NCBI GenBank assembly: GCA_018644785.1
Contig: JABGPV010000326.1
Coordinates: 1 to 5,321 of the forward strand
DNA length: 5,321 nucleotides
Direction of reading: 5' to 3'
Source: Deltaproteobacteria bacterium
GTDB lineage: Bacteria > Desulfobacterota > DSM-4660 > Desulfatiglandales > Desulfatiglandaceae
Shown: positions 1-5,321 of the stretch, one piece after another
How positions within the stretch are numbered: the stretch's first letter is position 1
Layout: every line of letters begins with the position of its first letter
Notes under the pieces: model-generated
What the model saw: the letters and a program-made list of their open reading frames with translations, nothing else
Told to the model about the DNA's origin: nothing
The model's database searches: none
Translations under genes and position numbers: made by a program

Positions 1-623
1 CTATCTCCGACACCGGGACAGGTATTTCCCCGGATGATATGGAGAAGATCTTTGAACCGTTCTATACCAAGAAAAAGATGGGAAGAAGCGGAACAGGGCT
101 TGGTATGGCGGTGGTATGGGGAACGGTAAAGGATCATAATGGATATATCGATGTCCAAAGCACTGAAGGGAAAGGAACTACTTTTACTTTATATTTTCCG
201 GTGACCCGGGAATCGGTCGAAGAGAGATCCGAAATATTTCTAAAAGATTATATGGGAAAGGGCGAAGCAATTCTGGTAGTAGATGATGTGGAAGAACAAA
301 GGAGAATAGTCTCCGGTATGTTAAAAGAGCTGGGCTATTCGATCGCAATGGTTTCAAGCGGGGAAGAGGCGGTTGAATATCTGAGGACCCATAAAGTTGC
401 TTTATTGGTATTGGATATGATTATGGACCCGGGTATGGATGGACTCGATACGTACAAGAAAATCCTTGAACTGCATCCTGAGCAAAAGGCGCTGATTGCG
501 AGCGGGTTTTCTGAAACAGACCGTATCAAAGAGGTTCAAGGTTTAGGTGCGGGAGCGTATATCAAAAAGCCGTTCTTGTTGGAAAAGATAGGGATTGCAG
601 TTAAGAAAGAATTGGAGAAATAG
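1..623 (+). CDS. Hybrid sensor histidine kinase, C-terminal part (ATPase end plus receiver domain)
   Basis: The reading frame is open from the left edge (first full codon at position 3) to a TAG at 621, so the N-terminus, sensor region and phosphoacceptor histidine are outside the window. Visible at once is the G1 box of a histidine-kinase ATPase domain (DTGTGIS, bases 9-29), then the F box (FEPFYTKK) and the G2 box (GTGLGMAVV). The typical end of the domain follows (GYIDVQSTEGKGTTFTLYFP). After a linker of about 20 residues comes a receiver domain, roughly bases 264-608. It has the acidic pair VDD (about 279-287), the phosphoacceptor Asp in VLDM (codon 414-416), the Ser of IASGF and the Lys-Pro of KKPF. 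The likely role is autophosphorylation on an upstream His and phosphotransfer to this Asp. The Asp loop reads DMIMDPGMDG, one residue longer than the usual DxxMPxMDG. The stimulus and output partner cannot be told. The gene converges on the methyltransferase downstream. Confidence 0.93.
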   Translation, partial: ISDTGTGISPDDMEKIFEPFYTKKKMGRSGTGLGMAVVWGTVKDHNGYIDVQSTEGKGTTFTLYFPVTRESVEERSEIFLKDYMGKGEAILVVDDVEEQRRIVSGMLKELGYSIAMVSSGEEAVEYLRTHKVALLVLDMIMDPGMDGLDTYKKILELHPEQKALIASGFSETDRIKEVQGLGAGAYIKKPFLLEKIGIAVKKELEK

Positions 624-723
624 GCAGCAATTCGCCTTCTTCTCAATGCTGGATTTCCTATATTATCATTGACTTGGACCTGGTGCTTCGGATCCTGGAA
701 TCAATAACATCTGGACGGGCATT

Positions 724-739
724 TTTCCGATCACGGAAA
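724..739. repeat. Short perfect inverted repeat between convergent genes
   Basis: A 6-bp perfect stem TTTCCG/CGGAAA encloses the loop ATCA in the 132-base gap between the kinase stop (623) and the methyltransferase stop (756). Its position would suit a shared transcription stop for the two converging genes. However, neither strand has a T-run after the stem (the T5 lies before it on the plus strand), so it is not a standard intrinsic terminator. The rest of the gap shows no gene. Confidence 0.25.
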
Positions 740-755
740 GTGAAGGGTGCTGATT

Positions 756-1388
756 CTAATCTTCAGTTTGAAAGCTGAAATCCTTTTTCAAGACTTTTAA
801 GACAATGCTCCGGTAACCCTCGTAGATTGTAAAGACCGGGGAGAGCGATTTGTTTCCGAGAAGCACGTCCAATCCACCGGACTGTTTGTAGCGGATAAAA
901 TTTCGATGGTGGCTTTTTCCGGCGAAGAACTCAATCCAGCCGATGACACGGTCGACCCCCTTCGGAGCCCCTTTCCCCAAAGCATAATCCACGATCATTA
1001 CGTGTCCTCCCGGTTTCAATATCCTTTGAACTTCATTCAATATGGCATGCGCCTTCTTCCATCCCGTTTCGTGGAGGGCAAAGGCGATCATGGCAAGATC
1101 AAAAGTCTCACTCTCGAAACCGGTGGCCGTCGCATCCCTCAACAAACAGTCCGGCGCATTCCCCCCCCTTTTCGCTATCTTTAACATCGATTTCGAGAGA
1201 TCGATACCGACGCCATGAAATCCGTATTTCTTTAACAGGCGCAGTTGACTACCCGTACCGCAGCAAACATCGATCATTCGCTCCGGTTTTAATTCAGCGA
1301 CAATTTTTAGTACCCGGCGACGTATATTCCGAAGAAACGGGAATAGCAGGATATCATAAACAGGTGCTATAAAAGCGTATTCGCCCAA
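756..1388 (-). CDS. Class I SAM-dependent methyltransferase (UbiE/Methyltransf_11-like), TTG start
   Basis: The 210-residue product has the class I methyltransferase order of motifs. An N-terminal helix resembles other family members (IAPVYDILLFPF, residues 7-18). The SAM-binding glycine motif I is IDVCCGTGSQ (39-48), and the acidic residue after strand 2 is in GIDLS (61-65). RDATATGF follows at 84-91, then FDLAMIAFALHE (96-107) and the motif ILKPGGHVMIVDY (123-135). It is probably a soluble methyltransferase for a small molecule; the substrate cannot be told. UbiE-like quinone methylation is only one option, and the protein is shorter than typical UbiE. The start is TTG at 1388, the first plausible start after the in-frame TGA (1394-1392) that ends the upstream gene. 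AAGGG lies 9 bases before it, inside the end of that gene, so the two genes are probably translationally coupled. An uninterrupted G8 run (1161-1168, C8 on the plus strand) lies in the Arg-Gly-Gly codons near residue 75. The reading frame is intact as given. Confidence 0.87.
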   Translation of the reverse strand: MGEYAFIAPVYDILLFPFLRNIRRRVLKIVAELKPERMIDVCCGTGSQLRLLKKYGFHGVGIDLSKSMLKIAKRGGNAPDCLLRDATATGFESETFDLAMIAFALHETGWKKAHAILNEVQRILKPGGHVMIVDYALGKGAPKGVDRVIGWIEFFAGKSHHRNFIRYKQSGGLDVLLGNKSLSPVFTIYEGYRSIVLKVLKKDFSFQTED

Positions 1389-1391
1389 AAT

Positions 1392-2398
1392 TCAATACCC
1401 TTCATGGGCGGCTGCGACAATGGCTTTCAGGTTTTCAATGGGGGTGGACAAAGGGATGGCACACTCGGGACCGATGATGTCCACACCCGCTTCGATGGCA
1501 TAGCGGACCTGGTTGTAAACATCCTCCGGCGTTCCCTGGAAAAGTACCTCCGGATTGTTGACGTTCCCCACCAGACACATTCTGTGACCGATCTTTTCAA
1601 CGGCTGTTTTCGCATCCACCTGCCATTCAAAATGGTATCCGTCAAACCGGCATCCGCAAACATTTCCAGGCGGTCCGTGCAATTTCCACACACATGCAGG
1701 ATTAGGGGGCCTTCAATGGTCCTGGTCAGTTCCTGGTGAACGGGCAGGAGAAATTCTTCGTAATGGCGTGGACTGACCAGATCTCCGGTGGCATGGTCGG
1801 CCAGCACCACAATGTCCGCCCCTGCCTGGAACTGTGCCCGGGCTGACGCAACGGTTGCCGGCATCAGCTGTCGGATCATACGGTGTGCTTTTTCTTTTCC
1901 TTTGCCGACCTGGAGCAGAAAATTCTGGGTATCCGCCATATGGAATGAAAGGGTCCAGGGTCCCATCACTTTTCCAATAATGGCCGCTTTTCCGCCCACA
2001 TGTCGACGGAGAATGGAAAGGGCGTCCAGCACAACGCGTATGGATGGCTTTTCCAGGAAATCTTCCGGGATTTTGATATCTGAGAAATCCTCATGGGGAA
2101 AATGCTTGCAATCGGGCATCCGGTCCCTGTCGCCCCAGTCCACCTTGCAGCCGAGGGCGGCCGCTTCCTGATCAACACTGAATTCCGGCATGACCGTATC
2201 AAAGCCGAGTATCTCGTGCCCTGCCAGGGCCAGTTCCGCCATGGCCTGCGGCTCCAGGTGGGCTTCGGGAAAGGAAATGCCGCAAAGGTCCATCAGACCG
2301 TGACAGACAATGGAAGTGGGATTGCCCACCGGTGGCCTTTCCCCTTTCATCCCCTTATAAAGCGCCGACATGATTAAATTATACGACGTTGATTTCAT
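1392..2398 (-). pseudogene. MtaA/CmuA-type methylcorrinoid methyltransferase (uroporphyrinogen decarboxylase superfamily), frameshifted
   Basis: The product belongs to the zinc-dependent MtaA/MtbA/CmuA group of the uroporphyrinogen-decarboxylase fold. These enzymes move a methyl group from a methylated corrinoid protein to a thiol such as coenzyme M; the acceptor in a bacterium like this one is unknown. The start is ATG at 2398, with a strong AGGGGGG ribosome site 7 bases upstream. Family features include ERPPVGNPTS (residues 20-29), GFDTVMPEFSVDQEAAALGC (65-84), KVMGPWTL (143-150), GADIVVLADHATGDLVSP (193-210) and the zinc ligands His235 and Cys237 in LHVCGN. The frame breaks after Gly251 (about 1644-1646). 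The family-like sequence resumes in the -1 frame as FDGYHFEWQVDAKTAVEK and runs through GNVNNPE and GPECAIPLSTPIENLKA to a TGA at 1392. The third zinc Cys (codon 1461-1463) lies in this second part. Adding one T to the GGTTTGAC site gives a 335-residue protein, close to the normal length. As written, translation continues out of frame to a stop at 1427 and yields 323 residues without the third ligand. A sequencing error is possible. Confidence 0.88.
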
Positions 2399-2419
2399 TT
2401 ACATACCCCCCTTTTGGTT

Positions 2420-2453
2420 TAGGATTGAACCGTTTTAAGGCGCATAAATCCTA
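2420..2453. repeat. Inverted repeat in the leader of the MtaA-like gene
   Basis: TAGGATT (2420-2426) and AATCCTA (2447-2453) form a perfect 7-bp inverted repeat with a 20-base spacer, 22 bases upstream of the ATG at 2398. It could be an operator or part of a leader hairpin. Seven base pairs with this spacing could also arise by chance, and I see no known riboswitch fold here. Confidence 0.25.
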
Positions 2454-2463
2454 TCCTTTTTTC

Positions 2464-2492
2464 TTGACGTAGTACACGCAATTTTCTATCTT
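2464..2492 (+). promoter_or_regulatory. Candidate sigma-70 promoter for the ABC importer operon
   Basis: TTGACG (2464-2469, five of six matches to the -35 consensus) is followed after exactly 17 bases by TATCTT (2487-2492, four of six matches to the -10 consensus). Transcription would start near 2499 and give a leader of about 74 bases before the ATG at 2573. It lies in the divergent intergenic region. Prediction is by eye only. Confidence 0.4.
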
Positions 2493-2508
2493 CGGGCTGC
2501 TGTAATGA

Positions 2509-2536
2509 ATTATACATGAAACCGACAAGTTAGCAA
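2509..2536 (-). promoter_or_regulatory. Candidate sigma-70 promoter for the methyltransferase pair
   Basis: On the minus strand TTGCTA (2536-2531) is followed after 16 bases by a perfect TATAAT (2514-2509). Transcription would start near 2502 and leave a leader of roughly 100 bases before the ATG at 2398. That leader carries the 2420-2453 inverted repeat. This promoter faces the plus-strand candidate at 2464-2492, so their start points nearly coincide and the transcripts would diverge through each other's promoter. Confidence 0.42.
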
Positions 2537-2572
2537 TGTTCTTAACCCGTTTGCGCCATCTGATGATTTTCC

Positions 2573-4711
2573 ATGACCACCAAACGTTTTCTGATTCTCG
2601 TACCCACCATTATCATTGTTTTTCTACTCCAGTCTTACCTGTGGGTTCCCACCTATGAGGAGCAGAGTAAGGGAAACCCCAATCGCCTGCATGAATATGT
2701 AACCGCATCCCTGGGAGACGCAACCCTGCTGAACCCGATCCTTTCGGCCAACACCAGCAGCAGCCAGATTGAGTCTCTGGTGTTTGAAGGATTGCTTGAT
2801 TATGATGAAGAACTCCGGCTCCGGGGTCGATTGGCCACCTCATGGGAGGTTTTCGAGGAAGCCTATTTCCAATTGAACAAACATGCGAAAATATCGGGGA
2901 AAGAAGCGCCGAACGCGTCGGCAATGGTCCGTCTCCTGGAATCTGCGAAAATAAACAGCCGGGCTTATCCGCCGAACGTCAGGGAATCCCTGGGCCGAAT
3001 TCAATCCATCATCCCCCTGCCCCCCGAGGATTCGGTGGTCACCAGAACACTGAAAACTGCGGAAACCGAACCAAAAGCGGATCCCGTAAAGATCCGGGTT
3101 AACGCCCCCGCCCGCATCAAACTGGTTCTTTCGGAAGTGGATCAGGATCTTTTTAAACATCTTTCCGTCATCCTCGGCAGTGATTATTTTTCCGCCTTTA
3201 ACCCCATGGAATATTTGACACCCGAAGCCCCGGTGGACGAAAAGGTTCTGTCCACGTGGGCGAAAGAGATTCTGCCCGCAACGGAACATAACCCCGTGCT
3301 GGTTTTTTACCTCCGACCCCATGTGAAATTCCATGGCGGACACGCATTTGACGCAAATGATGTGAAATTTACCTATGAAGCCATCATGAATCCCAAAAAT
3401 CTTTCCCCACGGGTTTCCGACTACGAGCCCGTAAAATCGGTGGAAGTGCTGGGCCCTTTGAAAATTAAAATCGTTTACAAAAGGTTGTATTCTCCCGCTG
3501 TAGGAACCTGGGGCATGGGCATTCTCCCCGAACACCTGCTGAATGCCGAGGCGCTCAAAAAGGAGGCCCTGGAACTCGGTAAAGACCCCGAAACTTTTTC
3601 CATTCGCCAAAGCCGCTTCAACCGGCACCCCATCGGTTGCGGCCCGTTCACCTTTCAAGAATGGAAGTCGGACCAGTTTATCAGCCTCAACGCCTTTGAG
3701 GATTATTGGGAAGGTCCCCCCAACTACAGACGTTATGTGATGCGCATTATCCCCGATCTCCTGACCCAGGAGATGGAATTTTATGCCGGAACCCTGGATG
3801 CTTATAATGTGCAGCCCCACCAGGTCAAACGCCTGAAAGAAGACCCGCGGTTTCAGAGCTTTTCAGGGATTTCCTTTGGTTATTCCTACATCGGCTACAA
3901 CATGCGGAGACCCCCTTTCGACGATGTGAGGGTGCGAAAGGCCCTGGGCATGGCCATTGATGTGACCAAAATTATCGATTATGTGCTTTATGGGCAGGGT
4001 GAGGACATTACCGGTCCTTTTGTGAAGCAGACCGATTACTATGACCACAAAGTTCCGCCGCTCCCATACGATCCGGAAGGGGCGCTGAAACTGCTTCAGG
4101 AGGCCGGTTACCAACGAAATGAGGCCGGCTGGCTGGAAAAGGATGGAAAACCGTTTCAATTCACCCTGATCAGCAACAGCGGAAATGACATTCGAAAGGC
4201 CATCCTGGCCATCGCCCAGGACGCATGGAAGCAGATCGGCATTAATGTGCGGACGGACCTGCTGGAATGGTCGGTGTTTATACAGGAGCGTGTGGACAAG
4301 CGGGACTTTGATGCTCTGGTGCTCGGTTGGGTCATGGGCATCGATCCGGATCTTTATCAGATCTGGCATTCCAGTCAGACCCATCCCTATCAACTGAACT
4401 TTGTGGGCTTCAAGAACAAGCGTGCCGATGATTTGATCATCAAGATTCGCAGGGAATATGACCACGAAAAACAGGTGGCCTATTGCCATGAACTTCACAA
4501 AATCATCGCCCGGGAACAGCCCTATACGTTTTTGTATGTGGGCAAATGGACGGCTGTTCTGGACAGACGCGTCGTAATCAAAGATGTTGATAAGGACGGG
4601 GTCATGCTCTACAAGAAGATCAAGTCCACCAAAACGGGCTCCTATACGTTCCATTTCAACAAATGGATCAAGGTGCCGGATATGCCCCAGTTGTCGACAG
4701 AGGGCTGGTAG
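2573..4711 (+). CDS. ABC transporter solute-binding protein, family 5 (peptide/oligopeptide type), with large N-lobe insertion
   Basis: This is the extracytoplasmic receptor of a Dpp/Opp/Yej-type importer and probably binds peptides; the ligand is not certain. The ATG at 2573 is the first start after an in-frame TGA at 2564, and the ribosome site before it is weak. Residues 5-24 are a hydrophobic segment with no lipobox Cys, so the protein is either an uncleaved membrane-anchored form or has a cleaved ordinary signal. Family 5 features are DATLLNPILSANTSSSQIESLVFEGLL (49-75), LRGRLATSWEV (83-93), VFYLRPHVKFHGGHAFDANDVKFTYEA (244-270), the GCGPFTFQEW region (355-364), YIGYNMRRPPFDDVRVRKALGMAID (439-463) and GWVMGIDPDLYQIWHSSQ (585-602), given here as separate landmarks. 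The family normally joins the SWEV segment to the FxLRxxVKFH segment by about 10 residues; here about 150 residues (94-240) lie between them. Total length of 712 exceeds the usual 500-600. The permease gene follows on the same strand after 175 bases, which supports an importer operon. Confidence 0.93.
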   Translation: MTTKRFLILVPTIIIVFLLQSYLWVPTYEEQSKGNPNRLHEYVTASLGDATLLNPILSANTSSSQIESLVFEGLLDYDEELRLRGRLATSWEVFEEAYFQLNKHAKISGKEAPNASAMVRLLESAKINSRAYPPNVRESLGRIQSIIPLPPEDSVVTRTLKTAETEPKADPVKIRVNAPARIKLVLSEVDQDLFKHLSVILGSDYFSAFNPMEYLTPEAPVDEKVLSTWAKEILPATEHNPVLVFYLRPHVKFHGGHAFDANDVKFTYEAIMNPKNLSPRVSDYEPVKSVEVLGPLKIKIVYKRLYSPAVGTWGMGILPEHLLNAEALKKEALELGKDPETFSIRQSRFNRHPIGCGPFTFQEWKSDQFISLNAFEDYWEGPPNYRRYVMRIIPDLLTQEMEFYAGTLDAYNVQPHQVKRLKEDPRFQSFSGISFGYSYIGYNMRRPPFDDVRVRKALGMAIDVTKIIDYVLYGQGEDITGPFVKQTDYYDHKVPPLPYDPEGALKLLQEAGYQRNEAGWLEKDGKPFQFTLISNSGNDIRKAILAIAQDAWKQIGINVRTDLLEWSVFIQERVDKRDFDALVLGWVMGIDPDLYQIWHSSQTHPYQLNFVGFKNKRADDLIIKIRREYDHEKQVAYCHELHKIIAREQPYTFLYVGKWTAVLDRRVVIKDVDKDGVMLYKKIKSTKTGSYTFHFNKWIKVPDMPQLSTEGW

Positions 4712-4722
4712 GTGTAAAGATG

Positions 4723-4750
4723 AACGTCGAACATCGAACGTTCAACATCG
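4723..4750. repeat. Heptamer tandem array 1 (AACRTCG, four units)
   Basis: Four consecutive 7-bp units read AACGTCG, AACATCG, AACGTTC and AACATCG, followed by AATGG that looks like a decaying fifth unit. The array begins 12 bases after the stop of the solute-binding protein gene. From memory, similar GAACRTCGAACATC strings occur as dispersed intergenic repeats in Desulfobacterota and other environmental bacteria; I could not check this. Confidence 0.75.
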
Positions 4751-4764
4751 AATGGAAAAAAGAC

Positions 4765-4802
4765 TGTGACTTTAGTATCTTATCACCTGGTTTTCTGTCA
4801 CA
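4765..4802. repeat. Inverted repeat between the two heptamer arrays
   Basis: TGTGAC (4765-4770) and GTCACA (4797-4802) form a perfect 6-bp inverted repeat with a 26-base spacer, flanked on both outer sides by A-rich tracts. The loop is long, so a stable hairpin is doubtful. It may mark the core of the same dispersed element that carries the arrays. Confidence 0.25.
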
Positions 4803-4830
4803 AAAAACAAGAAGCTCATTGACTGAAAAA

Positions 4831-4860
4831 CTTAAAACTTAAAACTTTAAACTTTAAACT
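4831..4860. repeat. Heptamer tandem array 2 (CTTAAAA/CTTTAAA, four units)
   Basis: Four 7-bp units read CTTAAAA, CTTAAAA, CTTTAAA and CTTTAAA, with a partial fifth unit CT. The period equals that of the array at 4723-4750 but the sequence is unrelated. It is strongly AT-rich and ends directly at the hairpin before the permease gene. Confidence 0.75.
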
Positions 4861-4886
4861 GCGGCTTGCCGCTTTAGGCATTTTTT
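4856..4886 (+). promoter_or_regulatory. Hairpin plus T-run directly upstream of the permease start
   Basis: GCGG (4861-4864) and CCGC (4869-4872) pair around the loop CTTG. AAA/TTT can extend the stem across a 2-base bulge. A run of six T (4881-4886) follows after 8 to 9 bases and touches the ATG at 4887. The T-run is too far from the stem for a strong intrinsic terminator. A weak attenuator that lowers permease expression relative to the binding protein, or a structure affecting the AGG ribosome site at 4876-4878, are both possible. Confidence 0.3.
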
Positions 4887-5321
4887 ATGTTTTCATTTAT
4901 CGGACGAAGCATCGTTCAGAAAACCATCACGCTCTTTTTCGTATCCGTGGTGTCATTTCTGATTATTCATCTGGCGCCGGGGGAACCGAGCCAGATCGAT
5001 CCCATGAACCCGAAGTTTACCCCGGAGATGGTGGAACGGTTTCAGAAGGAATTTCACCTGGATGAGCCTTTGTATGTGCAGTATGTCTATTTTTATCGGG
5101 ATCTTTTTACGGGGAAAATCGTTTCCTGGAAAGACAATCAGTCGGTACTCAGTAAAATCTGGGAACGGTTTCTAAACAGCCTTCCCCTGTTTATTGTCGG
5201 TACGCTTCTGACCTGGACCCTTTCTTTTCCGGTGGGCATCCGGTCGGCCATTCACAGGGGAGGGATTTATGACCGCAGCGCCACATTTTTTTCCTATTTT
5301 CTGATTTCAATCCCCGGGTTC
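4887..5321 (+). CDS. ABC transporter inner-membrane permease, YejB/DppB-like (3' end beyond the window)
   Basis: An open frame runs from ATG at 4887 to the right edge, 145 residues with no stop, and is missing roughly the last 60 percent of a usual permease of 320-360 residues. A first membrane helix spans about residues 12-29 and ends in the LAPGEP motif typical of DppB/OppB/YejB permeases. A periplasmic stretch follows with MVERFQKEFHLDEPLYVQY (48-66), which matches the family pattern of an F/Y-x-L-D-x-P-L-x-x-Q-Y region. Next come SLPLFIVGTLLTWTLSFPVG (98-117), the second helix, and IRSAIHRGGIYDRSATFFSYF (118-138), leading into the third. The SLP...FPVGIRSA pattern resembles YejB (SLP...IPLGIRKA) more than DppB. 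It would form the channel with a second permease and two ATPases, presumably encoded further right. The ribosome site is weak (AGG at 4876-4878, 8 bases before the ATG). Confidence 0.88.
   Translation, partial: MFSFIGRSIVQKTITLFFVSVVSFLIIHLAPGEPSQIDPMNPKFTPEMVERFQKEFHLDEPLYVQYVYFYRDLFTGKIVSWKDNQSVLSKIWERFLNSLPLFIVGTLLTWTLSFPVGIRSAIHRGGIYDRSATFFSYFLISIPGF

Noticed and set aside
1392..1394. In-frame TGA between the MtaA-like gene and the methyltransferase as a selenocysteine codon joining both into one protein
   Set aside because: The TGA follows a natural family C-terminus (NLKAIVAAAHEGY), and the downstream frame has its own start and ribosome site and a complete separate fold. No selenocysteine insertion hairpin is apparent.
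1641..1648. Programmed -1 frameshift at the break in the MtaA-like gene
   Set aside because: The site GCCGGTTTGAC does not fit the X XXY YYZ slippery pattern, and no such recoding is known to me in this family. It is kept only as a remote alternative to mutation or sequencing error.
2399..2510. Cobalamin riboswitch in the leader of the corrinoid methyltransferase gene
   Set aside because: The leader of about 100 bases is too short for that class, and I could not find its conserved core.
2840..3820. Long open frame of 326 codons on the minus strand inside the solute-binding protein gene
   Set aside because: It lies wholly antisense to a gene with clear family motifs, shows no recognisable domain, and is explained by codon usage of the plus-strand gene.
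3863..4654. Open frame of 263 codons on the minus strand in the second half of the same gene
   Set aside because: It is the antisense shadow of the strongly conserved C-terminal lobe of the binding protein and has no ribosome site or family motifs that I can see.
4819..4851. Possible internal promoter before the permease, with TTGACT at 4819
   Set aside because: No acceptable -10 hexamer occurs at 16-18 bases; the A/T-rich matches come from the heptamer array.

Overview
The window looks like chromosomal DNA from an anaerobic bacterium, most probably a sulfate-reducer-type Desulfobacterota (deltaproteobacterium). This is an inference from the combination of a hybrid histidine kinase with a 'DMIMDPGMDG' receiver, a bacterial MtaA/CmuA-type corrinoid methyltransferase, and intergenic heptamer repeats of a kind I recall from such genomes. 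No marker gene fixes the taxon.

Layout. (1) Positions 1-623, plus strand: the C-terminal end of a hybrid sensor kinase, with the ATPase end and a receiver domain; the sensor part lies outside the window. (2) Positions 756-2398, minus strand, convergent with the kinase: a two-gene unit. It holds a zinc-type methylcorrinoid methyltransferase of the uroporphyrinogen-decarboxylase fold (1392-2398), broken by a single-base frameshift near 1645. Three bases after its stop comes a class I SAM-dependent methyltransferase (756-1388) with a TTG start. (3) Positions 2399-2572: a divergent intergenic region with a candidate sigma-70 promoter on each strand and a small inverted repeat. (4) Positions 2573-5321, plus strand: the beginning of a peptide-type ABC importer operon. 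A 712-residue family 5 solute-binding protein carries an unusual insertion of about 150 residues. It is followed by a YejB/DppB-like permease that runs off the right edge. The 175-base gap between them contains two different arrays of 7-bp tandem repeats and a hairpin just before the permease start.

How the genes may work together. The binding protein and permease clearly form one importer. The MtaA-like protein would normally take a methyl group from a methylated corrinoid protein, but no corrinoid protein or substrate-specific methyltransferase is visible here, so its pathway cannot be told. The kinase faces the other genes and need not be related to them. I see no complete novel system. 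The points most worth a second look are the frameshift that removes a zinc ligand, the insertion in the binding protein, and the heptamer arrays inside the transporter operon. There are no tRNA or rRNA genes, CRISPR arrays, or insertion sequences that I can support.
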